In this document: positions 1-5,658 of the stretch, one piece after another
Layout: every line of letters begins with the position of its first letter
Numbering within the stretch: the stretch's first letter is position 1
DNA from: RYN-431 sp036388295
GTDB lineage: Bacteria > Planctomycetota > Phycisphaerae > Tepidisphaerales > Tepidisphaeraceae
DNA: 6,438 nucleotides
Direction: 5' to 3'
Assembly: GCA_036388295.1 (NCBI GenBank)
Contig: DASVSC010000229.1
Coordinates: 1 to 6,438 of the forward strand
Made by a program: the position numbers and the translations under genes
Notes under the pieces: model-generated
The model's input: the letters and a program-made list of their open reading frames with translations, nothing else
Databases searched by the model: none
What the model was told of the DNA's origin: nothing

Positions 1-516
1 AAGCTGAAGAATCTCAGCCTGATCGTACCGATCTGGACGATGGGCAAGATCGAAAAGCACCAGCTCGAAAACGTGACAGGGGCCGTCAAAGACGGCGTCG
101 GTCTGGCCGGCTGTCACGGCGGCATGTGCGACGCCTTCCGCGAGGCCAACGACTGGCAGTGGATGACCGGCGGGCAGTGGGTTTCACACCCCGGCAACGA
201 CGGCGTGAAGTACAGCGTCAACATCGTCCACGGCAGCAGCCCGATCGTGGCCGGCATCGGGCACTTCGAAGTCAGCACCGAGCAGTACCTGATGCACGTC
301 GACCCCAGCAACAAAGTGCTGGCTACGACCACGTTCCCCGTCGCACCCGGCCCGCACGAAGCCAACGGCCGCTTCGAAATGCCGGTCATCTGGACCCGCA
401 TGCACGGAAAAGGCAAAGTCTTCTACAACAGCCTCGGCCACCACGCCGACGTCGTGGCGAGCGAGCCGTGCCTGACGCTGATGCGCCGCGGATTCAATTG
501 GGCGGCACGGAGCTAG
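1..516 (+). CDS. ThuA-like domain protein, 5' end outside the window
   Basis: The reading frame is open from base 1, so the start lies upstream; 171 C-terminal residues are visible. The internal ATG at 40 is unlikely to be the true start because the upstream codons (KLKNLSLIVPIW) read as normal ThuA-like core sequence. Family signatures are GCHGGMCDAFR, then GHFEVSTEQYLMHVDPSN, then PVIWTRMHGKGKVFYNSLGHH near the end, all typical of the ThuA (trehalose utilisation) class I glutamine amidotransferase-like fold. ThuA proteins are tied to 3-keto-sugar or disaccharide breakdown in rhizobia; the precise reaction here is unknown. A sugar isomerase/epimerase follows on the same strand, 182 bp downstream, which supports a carbohydrate role. 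The gene ends with TAG, and a palindromic repeat begins 26 bp later. Confidence 0.88.
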   Translation, partial: KLKNLSLIVPIWTMGKIEKHQLENVTGAVKDGVGLAGCHGGMCDAFREANDWQWMTGGQWVSHPGNDGVKYSVNIVHGSSPIVAGIGHFEVSTEQYLMHVDPSNKVLATTTFPVAPGPHEANGRFEMPVIWTRMHGKGKVFYNSLGHHADVVASEPCLTLMRRGFNWAARS

Positions 517-542
517 CCGCAGATTCTAAGTAACGATGAAGT

Positions 543-687
543 GTTCCCTCTCCCGGTATGGCCGGGAGAGGGTAGGGTGAGGGCTTCGACTGGGCCGCTG
601 CGAACGTCAACCGGCTTTCGCTCCGACAAAGTCTTCCGTCGTCAGCCCTCGCCCTAACTCTCTCCCGGCCATACCGGGAGAGGGAAC
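543..687. repeat. 145-bp element with long terminal inverted repeats (REP/MITE-like)
   Basis: The left end (543-585) and right end (644-687) are near-perfect inverted copies, differing by about three bases and one indel over roughly 43 positions. Each end also folds on itself: CCCTCTCCCGG (546-556) pairs with CCGGGAGAGGG (562-572) across a 5-base loop. A mirror hairpin, with one G-T wobble, lies at 658-684. Next to each hairpin is a GGGTGAGGG / CCCTCGCCC-type tract. The interior (587-643) shows no coding sequence and no further symmetry. This architecture matches dispersed non-autonomous palindromic repeats. No clear target-site duplication is visible. The right arm carries a purine-rich GGGAGAGGG ending 14 bases before the isomerase ATG. 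Confidence 0.8.
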
Positions 688-698
688 CAGAAGCCGCT

Positions 699-1502
699 AT
701 GAAACTTTCCCTCGCCGGCTGGTCGTTGCAGAAGCTGTTCTGGGCCAAGGAGAACGCGTTGAAGCTGGTGGACTTCCCTGCCTTCACGCGTGACACCTTC
801 GGCCTGCACGCAATCGAATTGAACAACCATTTTTTCGAAAGCACGCGTCCGCCGTACCTCGATCAACTGCGCCTGGCCGCTGAATCCGCCGGCGTGGAGA
901 TGCTGAACATCGCAGTCGATGAGCACGGCGAATTGTCGTCCTTCGACAGCGGCGCCCGGGCCATCGCACTGGCGAACTATTCGCGTTGGATTCATATCGC
1001 GGCCTACCTGGGCGTGAAGGCCGTTCGCGCCAACAGCGGCGGCGTGAACGCGCCGCACCACAAGGCGGCCGTCGAGTGCTGCGTCGACAGCTTCCGCCGG
1101 TTGTGTGACATCGGCCGGCCGTACGGCGTGCAGGTGCTGATCGAAAATCACACCGGCCTGAGCTTCGATCCCGCCTTCGTCGTCGAGCTCGTCCGCCGCG
1201 TCCGACTCACGCACGGCGACGACGCCATTGCCGTGCTGGCCGACTTCGGCAACTGGCCGGATAGCGTGGACCGGTACGCCGCGCTGGCCGAGGTGCTGCC
1301 GTACGCGTCGGCCGTGCACGCGAAGGTGAATGACATCGACGACCGCCTGCGGCACCACCGCTTCGACCACGCGCGCTGCGTCGACCTCTGCCGCGAGGCC
1401 GGCTACGACGGCTATCTCGGCATCGAATACGAAGGCGACACCGCCGAACCGATCGAAGGCGTTCGCCGTGGCATCCGACGGCTGCGGCAAATCCTCTGCT
1501 AG
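699..1502 (+). CDS. sugar phosphate isomerase/epimerase (xylose isomerase-like TIM barrel)
   Basis: This 267-residue protein has the usual length for the AP-endonuclease-2/xylose isomerase-like TIM-barrel family, which interconverts sugars or keto-sugars with a bound divalent metal. Likely metal ligands at the ends of the barrel strands are Glu149 in VLIENHTGL, Asp182 in LADFGNWP, His207 in VHAKVND and Glu243 in LGIEYEGD. The N-terminus MKLSLAGWSLQKLFW is a typical first strand, which supports the ATG. There is no signal peptide, so it is probably cytoplasmic. The Shine-Dalgarno is unclear: AGAGG at 679-683 lies 15 bases away and inside a repeat hairpin. With the upstream ThuA gene it suggests keto-sugar or polyol catabolism. 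The substrate cannot be read from the sequence. Its TAG stop lies within the left arm of the next palindromic element. Confidence 0.9.
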   Translation: MKLSLAGWSLQKLFWAKENALKLVDFPAFTRDTFGLHAIELNNHFFESTRPPYLDQLRLAAESAGVEMLNIAVDEHGELSSFDSGARAIALANYSRWIHIAAYLGVKAVRANSGGVNAPHHKAAVECCVDSFRRLCDIGRPYGVQVLIENHTGLSFDPAFVVELVRRVRLTHGDDAIAVLADFGNWPDSVDRYAALAEVLPYASAVHAKVNDIDDRLRHHRFDHARCVDLCREAGYDGYLGIEYEGDTAEPIEGVRRGIRRLRQILC

Positions 1503-1627
1503 AGTGGTTCCACTTCATCGTCTCACGACCGCTGGGGAATCGTTCCTCCGGCATGGCCGCTTAAGCGGCCATGGCCTTGGCACCACATTGACAGGCCGCG
1601 TGCAGAGGAGGTGGAAACCGTTCTAGC
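1498..1627. repeat. 130-bp imperfect palindromic element with 22-bp perfect core
   Basis: A perfect 22-bp palindrome at 1552-1573 (core TGGCCGCTTAAGCGGCCA) is centred between 1562 and 1563. An outer inverted repeat, 1498-1519 against 1605-1627, starts GCTAGA and ends TCTAGC. It matches at about 18 of 23 aligned positions and has exactly the same centre. The stretches between arm and core align only partly in inverted orientation (about half the bases), as if decayed. The whole region could fold as one long hairpin. It fills most of the gap between the isomerase and cmk and supplies the isomerase stop codon. It is unlike the 543-687 repeat. It could be a non-autonomous mobile palindrome, a structured RNA or a terminator-like hairpin; there is no T-tract after it. 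Confidence 0.6.
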
Positions 1628-1642
1628 GGGGCCCGCCCGCGT

Positions 1643-1671
1643 TTGGCAATCCGCGGCAGGGCGGGTAAATA
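1643..1671 (+). promoter_or_regulatory. possible cmk operon promoter
   Basis: TTGGCA (1643-1648) is one base from the sigma-70 -35 consensus. It is followed after 17 bases by TAAATA (1666-1671), a poor -10 match. Transcription would begin around 1678, only a few bases before the cmk ATG at 1682, giving a leaderless or near-leaderless message. That agrees with the lack of any Shine-Dalgarno there. The call rests on hexamer spacing alone. Confidence 0.3.
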
Positions 1672-1681
1672 CTGCCGCTGA

Positions 1682-2350
1682 ATGGTCATCACGATTGACG
1701 GGCCGGCGGGGTCGGGTAAATCGACCGTTGCCGAGGAAGTGGCGCGTCGGCTCGGGCTGTCGTTCCTCAACACCGGGCACATGTACCGCGCCCTCGGGCT
1801 GGCGGCGCGCAGGCGCGAAATCGACCTGAAGAACCCGATCGAAATTGCGTACGTCGTGAAACACGCACGCATCGAGTTCGATTGGAGCAAATACCCGCCG
1901 CCGGTGATCCTGAACGGCGAAAAAGTGACCCACCTGCTCGGCGGCCGCGACGTCAGCGAAGCGGCCAGCTACGTGGCCCTCGTGCCGGCCGTCCGCGACC
2001 TGATGGTCAAGCAGCAACGCGAGATCGGCCAGCAGCTGCGCGACCTCGTCACCGAAGGGCGTGACCAGGGCACGGTTGTGTTCCCCACGGCCGAGTTCAA
2101 GTTCTACATCGACGCCTCGCCGGAAGAGCGGGCCCGGCGGCGATTCGTGCAGCTGCGCAATCGCGCGGAGGCGATCGAATACAAGGAAATCCTCGACCAG
2201 ATCCTCGTCCGCGATAAACGCGACCGCGAGCGGCTGGTCGGCCCGCTGGAAAAGCCGAAAGACGCCATCGAGATCGACTCCACACACTTGTCGTTCGAAG
2301 ACGTGGTGCGGCACATCATTGGCCTAGTCGAATCGAGGCAAGCGTCGTGA
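1682..2350 (+). CDS. cmk: cytidylate kinase
   Basis: Transfers phosphate from ATP to CMP/dCMP, supplying CDP and dCDP for RNA, DNA and phospholipid precursors; a cytoplasmic enzyme. The protein has 222 residues, normal for the family. Visible motifs are the P-loop GPAGSGKST (7-15), the CMP-site segment LNTGHMYRA (29-37), GGRDVSEAASYVA (87-99), EGRDQGTVVFP (125-135) with the substrate-binding Arg127-Asp128 pair, FYIDASPEERARRR (141-154), and RDKRDRERLVGPL (177-189) followed by DAIEID (194-199). The ATG is fixed by an in-frame TGA directly before it (1679-1681). No Shine-Dalgarno is present. One oddity is that the usual LDTG/LDSG reads LNTG here, with His at 33. It is the first gene of an operon with plsC, overlapping it by 4 bases. 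Confidence 0.95.
   Translation: MVITIDGPAGSGKSTVAEEVARRLGLSFLNTGHMYRALGLAARRREIDLKNPIEIAYVVKHARIEFDWSKYPPPVILNGEKVTHLLGGRDVSEAASYVALVPAVRDLMVKQQREIGQQLRDLVTEGRDQGTVVFPTAEFKFYIDASPEERARRRFVQLRNRAEAIEYKEILDQILVRDKRDRERLVGPLEKPKDAIEIDSTHLSFEDVVRHIIGLVESRQAS
2335..2338 (+). promoter_or_regulatory. Shine-Dalgarno supporting the GTG start of plsC
   Basis: GAGG lies 8 bases before GTG 2347, inside the end of cmk. The alternative ATG at 2374 has no purine-rich site before it, so this favours the GTG and the 4-base GTGA overlap. Confidence 0.5.
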
Positions 2351-3003
2351 CCGTTCAAGCCTCTGCCGTCCCGATGCGGACGACGCCTTTGTACAAGTTC
2401 TGGAAGCACTTCGTCGCGTTCATCATGCGCGTGATGTTCGACCAGAAAAGCTACGGCATCGAGCACGTGCCGCGCAAGGGCGGCGTGCTAGTGGTGAGCA
2501 ATCACGTCAGCTACCTCGACCCGTGCATCATCGCCGCCATTTCGCCGCGGCAGTTCGCGTTCCTGGCCGATTCGGGGCTGTGGACGTTCAAGCCGTTCGG
2601 CTGGATGATTTCGCGCCTGAATGCGTTCCCGGTTACGCAGGGCAAGGGCGACATCGGCGCAATGAAGAAAACGATTGCGCTCCTGAATGACGGCTGGGCA
2701 CTGACAGTCTTTCCCGAAGGCATGCGTAGTCCGACGGGCGAAATGATGCCCGTGCAGGCGGGGGCGGCGCTGATCATCCGCCGCACGAACGTGCCAGTGG
2801 TGCCGGCCTATATCTACGGTGCTTATGAGGCTTGGCCGCGTCACCGGCTGTTCCCCCGGCGCGGGCACGTGAAAGTGATCTACCGCCCTGCCATGGACAT
2901 GTCGGCCTTAGGCGCCAAGGAAATTACCGCCGAGCTGACGCGGGTATTCGCCGAGATGGAAGCCGAGGCCAAAGCACGGTTCGGACGGCCGGTGCGGGCA
3001 TGA
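2347..3003 (+). CDS. plsC: 1-acylglycerol-3-phosphate O-acyltransferase (PlsC family)
   Basis: Acylates lysophosphatidic acid to phosphatidic acid, the precursor of membrane phospholipids, at the inner face of the cytoplasmic membrane. The protein has 218 residues. It carries the catalytic HX4D motif in SNHVSYLDP (His53, Asp58), a second block around GWMISRLNAFPV (85-96), FPEGMRS (122-128) for glycerol-phosphate binding, and NVPVVPAYIYGAYEAW as the fourth block. Residues 15-31 form a hydrophobic/aromatic stretch likely to associate with the membrane. It starts with GTG in the overlap GTGA with the cmk stop, and ATGA links it to the next gene, so translation is probably coupled across all three. 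cmk followed by plsC is a recurrent bacterial gene order. The exact acyl acceptor within the PlsC superfamily is not certain. Confidence 0.92.
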   Translation: MTVQASAVPMRTTPLYKFWKHFVAFIMRVMFDQKSYGIEHVPRKGGVLVVSNHVSYLDPCIIAAISPRQFAFLADSGLWTFKPFGWMISRLNAFPVTQGKGDIGAMKKTIALLNDGWALTVFPEGMRSPTGEMMPVQAGAALIIRRTNVPVVPAYIYGAYEAWPRHRLFPRRGHVKVIYRPAMDMSALGAKEITAELTRVFAEMEAEAKARFGRPVRA

Positions 3004-3380
3004 ACGTGCGCGAGCTTACCGACCGTTTGCTGCGCTTCCGCGCCGAGCGGGATTGGGAGCAGTTTCACAATCCCAAAGACCAGATGTTGTCGCTCTGCCT
3101 GGAAGCGGCCGAGGTGCTGGAACTGGCCCAGTGGCGCAACGGCGACGCACTCGACGCGCACCTGTCGGCCAGCAAAGAAGCCCTGTCCGACGAGCTGGCG
3201 GACGTGCTGAACTGGGTGCTGCTGATCGCCAGCGATCAGGGCATTGATCTGGAAGCCGCTCTGCTGAACAAGATCGCGAAGAACGAACTGAAGTATCCCG
3301 TCGCAGAAGCTCGCGGCCGGGCGGACAAGTACACCGCCTACCAAAAGCAAAAGCCGGCCGAGCAGCGCCCGGCCGGCTGA
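3000..3380 (+). CDS. MazG-like nucleotide pyrophosphohydrolase (DCTPP1/RS21-C6 type)
   Basis: A 126-residue all-alpha NTP pyrophosphatase. Such enzymes cut (d)NTPs to the monophosphate and pyrophosphate, and the DCTPP1/RS21-C6 branch prefers dCTP and its modified forms. Metal-binding acidic residues are visible: Glu35 and Glu38 in LCLEAAEVLELAQW, and Glu65 and Asp68 in DELADVLNWVLLIA. FHNPKDQ (22-28) matches the family's FHxPRN-like segment, and NELKYPVAEARGRADKY is the usual C-terminal end. The ATG at 3000 overlaps the plsC TGA (ATGA). The frame stays open upstream to at least 2832, but that part reads as a shadow of plsC. The last nine codons double as a terminator hairpin for the opposing tRNA gene. 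Substrate preference is inferred from family resemblance. Confidence 0.88.
   Translation: MNVRELTDRLLRFRAERDWEQFHNPKDQMLSLCLEAAEVLELAQWRNGDALDAHLSASKEALSDELADVLNWVLLIASDQGIDLEAALLNKIAKNELKYPVAEARGRADKYTAYQKQKPAEQRPAG
3342..3378 (-). terminator. intrinsic terminator for tRNA-Ser, inside the pyrophosphohydrolase gene
   Basis: A 9-bp GC-rich stem pairs AGCCGGCCG (3352-3360) with CGGCCGGCT (3370-3378) across a 9-base loop. Read on the minus strand it is followed by TTTGCTTTTGG (3351-3341), a good U-rich tract. On the plus strand the stem is followed by GAAACGG with no U-tract, so it works in one direction only. It ends five bases past the tRNA-Ser 3' end, entirely within coding sequence of the convergent gene. 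Confidence 0.75.
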
Positions 3381-3382
3381 AA

Positions 3383-3469
3383 CGGAGGCGGAGGGATTCG
3401 AACCCCCGGAACCCTTGCGGGTTCAGCGGTTTTCAAGACCGCCGCATTAGACCACTCTGCCACACCTCC
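3383..3469 (-). tRNA. tRNA-Ser, anticodon UGA
   Basis: Read on the minus strand, an 87-nt tRNA begins GGAGGTG and pairs with CGCCTCC at the 3' end, with one G-T wobble; the discriminator base is G, as usual for serine. The anticodon loop CTTGAAA places TGA at 3435-3433 (reads UCA and related codons). The long variable arm, stem AACCC-GCAA-GGGTT, is diagnostic of class II tRNAs. The T-loop is TTCGAAT. CCA is not encoded; TTT follows the discriminator, so CCA must be added enzymatically. Confidence 0.97.
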
Positions 3470-3486
3470 GGGCCGGCGAACGCGGA

Positions 3487-3515
3487 ATCATGCCAAGGTC
3501 AGGCATTGGGGGCAA
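3487..3515 (-). promoter_or_regulatory. possible tRNA-Ser promoter
   Basis: On the minus strand TTGCCC (3515-3510) is followed after exactly 17 bases by CATGAT (3492-3487), each a 4-of-6 match to sigma-70 hexamers. The predicted start near 3480 would give a leader of about 10 bases before the tRNA 5' end at 3469. Confidence 0.35.
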
Positions 3516-3598
3516 GGCGCGGGCCGAACCGACGCCGCGGCGTTGCCCCGTCAAAGCCGCTCACGCGATCGCAATGCAGAGAAACGATCGCAGAACGG

Positions 3599-3626
3599 TT
3601 GTTTTCGAGCGGACCGCTGATATGCT
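3599..3626 (+). promoter_or_regulatory. likely tRNA-Gln promoter with extended -10
   Basis: TTGTTT (3599-3604) and TATGCT (3621-3626) are 16 bases apart, and TG at 3618-3619 forms an extended -10 (TGnTATGCT). Transcription would begin near 3633, about 29 bases before the tRNA. The 192 bases between the two tRNA genes (3470-3661) hold no convincing gene, only these promoter-like sites and a short direct repeat. Confidence 0.45.
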
Positions 3627-3661
3627 GTTCAGTCCAATCGGCGGCCGCGAGGCCACTGTTT

Positions 3662-3732
3662 TGGGGAATGGTGTAACGGTAGCACAGCAGATTCTGATTC
3701 TGCTTGTCTAGGTTCGAATCCTAGTTCCCCAG
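3662..3732 (+). tRNA. tRNA-Gln, anticodon CUG
   Basis: A 71-nt tRNA whose acceptor stem TGGGGAA pairs with TTCCCCA, with discriminator G. The U1-A72 first pair is typical of glutamine tRNAs. The D-loop is GTGTAACGGTAG. The anticodon stem GCAGA/TCTGC encloses loop TTCTGAT, with anticodon CTG at 3694-3696 (reads CAG). The T-arm is CTAGG-TTCGAAT-CCTAG. CCA is not encoded. No clear terminator hairpin follows in the 91 bases before the next gene, so read-through into it is possible. Confidence 0.97.
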
Positions 3733-3823
3733 TTTCCCGCCCGAACAAGCTGGTAGTCGGAGAAGGTCTTTCAAACACGAATTACTTGCACCCGAATAGG
3801 TAATCTGCATACTCGCTTCTTCT

Positions 3824-4198
3824 ATGAACACATCGCTGAACACCGCGCGTCAAGCCATTGCTGCCGAAATCAAACGGCTTTCTGCCGAACAAGGACGGTT
3901 GGAGAGGATTCTTGTGCAGCTGGACGGTTCGTCCGACAGCGCGCCCACGCCCGCGCCCGAGAAAAGCACTACCGGCCGCCGAAAGTACACGCGTCGGCAG
4001 AAGCCTTCTGAGCAGGACGTGGCTACCGCCATTAAGCTGATTGAAAAGGCCGGCAAGGGTGGCATTAAGGCGATCAAACTCGCCCACGAGATCAAACGCG
4101 CCGGCGGCATGAAGCCCGCCAAGGCCGACCTGCTGGCTTCGGAGAAGGTGAAGATGACCGGCACCGGCGGCGGATCCACCTACGTTTTCGTGGGCTAA
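3824..4198 (+). CDS. small basic protein: coiled coil plus winged-helix-like domain, function unknown
   Basis: I do not recognise this 124-residue protein as a named family. Residues 5-34 form a probable coiled coil (hydrophobic positions in ARQAIAAEIKRLSAEQ and RLERILVQL). Residues 36-50 are a Ser/Pro/Thr linker. GRRKYTRRQK (51-60) is strongly basic. Residues 62-124 look like a small winged helix: helix SEQDVATAIKLIEKAG, then GIKAIKLAHEIKRAGG, a Lys-rich helix, and a beta-hairpin wing around KVKMTGTGGGSTYVFVG. The layout suggests a dimerising, DNA-binding regulator or nucleoid-associated protein; this is inference. The ATG is the only start available after the in-frame TAG at 3797-3799. No Shine-Dalgarno is present. 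TTGCAC and CATACT (3786-3813, 16-base spacer) could be a near-leaderless promoter. It is convergent with hflX. Confidence 0.75.
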   Translation: MNTSLNTARQAIAAEIKRLSAEQGRLERILVQLDGSSDSAPTPAPEKSTTGRRKYTRRQKPSEQDVATAIKLIEKAGKGGIKAIKLAHEIKRAGGMKPAKADLLASEKVKMTGTGGGSTYVFVG

Positions 4199-4232
4199 TT
4201 TGCTCATTCCATTCAGACCATCAAGCAAACAA

Positions 4233-4265
4233 AAACGCTCACTTCGATAATCGAAGTGAGCGTTT
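4233..4265. terminator. bidirectional intrinsic terminator between convergent genes
   Basis: A perfect 15-bp stem (4233-4247 with 4251-4265) encloses a 3-base TAA loop. On the minus strand the tract after the core stem is TTTTTGTTTGCTTG, a strong U-rich tail for hflX. On the plus strand it is TTTCTATTGCTT, weaker but usable for the 3824-4198 gene. It lies 34 bases past one stop codon and 25 bases past the other. Confidence 0.9.
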
Positions 4266-4290
4266 CTATTGCTTAGAGAGTTAAACGCGT

Positions 4291-5658
4291 TCAGGCCGTC
4301 GTTAATGCGGGCGCGGCGGACTTGATCGCGCGTTCGTCCACTTCGACGCCGGGGTTGGCCCGTAATTGCAGCAGCAACTGCCGGCCGACCGTGACGCGGA
4401 AGAACATCTGGTCGTTCTCCGCCCGCTCTTCGTGCACCAGCGTGTGCGAGCGGATGAAGTTGACCAGCTTGCCGTCGGTGACGGGGCAGGTCAGCCGTAC
4501 TTCCACCTGCGTGCCACGAACGACTTTCAGCACCGCTTCGTGCAGTCGGCCGAGGCCGGCGCCGGTTTTGGCGCTGACGGCGATCGCGTGCGGGTGGATC
4601 GCCTTCCAGTAGCTGGCCTGCTGTTCGCCGGCTTCGGTGTCGGTTTTGTTCAGCAGCAGGATTTCGGGCTTGTCGGCCGCACCGACTTCGGTCAGGACCT
4701 TGTGGACGGCGTCGAACTGCACTTGCGCGTGCGGATGGCCGACGTCGAGCACGTGCAGCAGCAGGTCGGCGTGGACGGCCTCTTCCAGCGTCGCCTTGAA
4801 GCTGGCGACCAGGTTGTGCGGCAAGTCACGGACGAAGCCGACGGTGTCGCTGAGCATGACATTCGTGCCGCGATCCAAGTTCCACGACCGTGTTTTGGTG
4901 TCGAGCGTGGCGAACAGCTTGTTGTCCGCGTACGTGCCCGCCGCCGTGAGCGTGTTGAACAGGGTACTTTTGCCGGCATTGGTGTAGCCGACAATGCCGA
5001 TGGTGAAGTGCTGCGCGTTGCGCGCTTCGACCAGACGGCTTTTGCGTTCCTGAATCTGCTCGATGCCCGCCTTCAGCACGCTGACGCGTTTGCGGACCAG
5101 GCGGCGGTCGGTTTCCAGCTGCGTTTCACCAGGGCCGCGCGTGCCGAGGCCGGCCACGCCGCCGCTTTGGATGCGCTCCAAGTGGTTCCACATCCGGGCC
5201 AGGCGCGGGTAGGTGTATTCCATCTGCGCCAGTTCGACCTGCAGCTTCGCCTCGGCCGTCTGGGCGCGGGTGGCGAAAATGTCGAGGATCAGTTCGGAGC
5301 GGTCCAGCACTTTAATGCCGCCGTCGTAGGGCGAATCGGCCTCTTTGTTGATAATGCGTTCGAGCGCACCGATCTGGGCGGGCGAAAGATCATTGTCGAA
5401 AATGACCACATCGGCCTCATGCCGGATGGCCAGTTGGGCGATGTCCTTGACCTTGCCCGAGCCAATGTACGTGCCCGCGTCGGGCCGTTGGCGGCGCTGC
5501 AGCAGGCGGTCGACGACGCGCGCGCCGGCGGTCTGCGCCAGGCTCGCCAGCTCGCCGAGCGGGTCGCGCGGGTCGGCGTTGGAGTCGGGCAGAATGACGC
5601 CGACAAGGACGGCGCGTTCCTGATGGACGGACAATTGCGTGCGTTTCAGATCGGACAA
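4291..5658 (-). CDS. hflX: GTPase HflX
   Basis: A ribosome-associated GTPase that splits stalled or stressed 70S ribosomes, acting in the cytoplasm. The 455 residues fit the family. The N-terminal HflX domain shows AGTYIGSGKVKDI (61-73) and DNDLSPAQIGALE (88-100). A helical linker leads to GGVAGLGTRGPGETQLETD (166-184). The G domain carries G1 GYTNAGKS (224-231), switch I around LFATLDTKTR (the family's usual LDPTTR is altered), G3 DTVG (271-274), G4 NKTD (337-340) and G5 SAKTG (362-366). A short C-terminal domain follows. The start is TTG at 5658-5656: an in-frame TAA at 5664-5662 rules out anything longer, and AAAGGA sits 10 bases upstream. The long open frame on the opposite strand (4366-5706) is a codon-bias shadow. 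The gene is transcribed divergently from the CHAD gene. Confidence 0.96.
   Translation of the reverse strand: MSDLKRTQLSVHQERAVLVGVILPDSNADPRDPLGELASLAQTAGARVVDRLLQRRQRPDAGTYIGSGKVKDIAQLAIRHEADVVIFDNDLSPAQIGALERIINKEADSPYDGGIKVLDRSELILDIFATRAQTAEAKLQVELAQMEYTYPRLARMWNHLERIQSGGVAGLGTRGPGETQLETDRRLVRKRVSVLKAGIEQIQERKSRLVEARNAQHFTIGIVGYTNAGKSTLFNTLTAAGTYADNKLFATLDTKTRSWNLDRGTNVMLSDTVGFVRDLPHNLVASFKATLEEAVHADLLLHVLDVGHPHAQVQFDAVHKVLTEVGAADKPEILLLNKTDTEAGEQQASYWKAIHPHAIAVSAKTGAGLGRLHEAVLKVVRGTQVEVRLTCPVTDGKLVNFIRSHTLVHEERAENDQMFFRVTVGRQLLLQLRANPGVEVDERAIKSAAPALTTA

Noticed and set aside
654..1490. 278-codon open frame on the minus strand
   Set aside because: It is antisense to the isomerase, starts inside that gene and runs out in the repeat element; the composition is typical of a shadow frame.
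1552..1573. The 22-bp palindrome as an intrinsic terminator of the isomerase gene
   Set aside because: The stem is strong, but neither strand shows a T-rich tract after it. The matching outer arms suggest a larger element instead.
1523..2314. 263-codon open frame on the minus strand
   Set aside because: It is antisense to cmk and the palindromic element, with no motif visible.
2832..2999. Upstream extension of the pyrophosphohydrolase gene
   Set aside because: The frame is open here, but it lies entirely within plsC and its translation (Arg/Ala/Pro-rich) does not resemble the family. The ATGA overlap start at 3000 fits the family length.
3490..3711. 73-codon open frame overlapping tRNA-Gln
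   Set aside because: It reads through most of the tRNA gene and its promoter and has no supporting features.
3662..3732. tRNA-Gln as an attachment site for an integrated element
   Set aside because: I found no second copy of the tRNA 3' end in the window and no integrase gene; the flanking genes look chromosomal.
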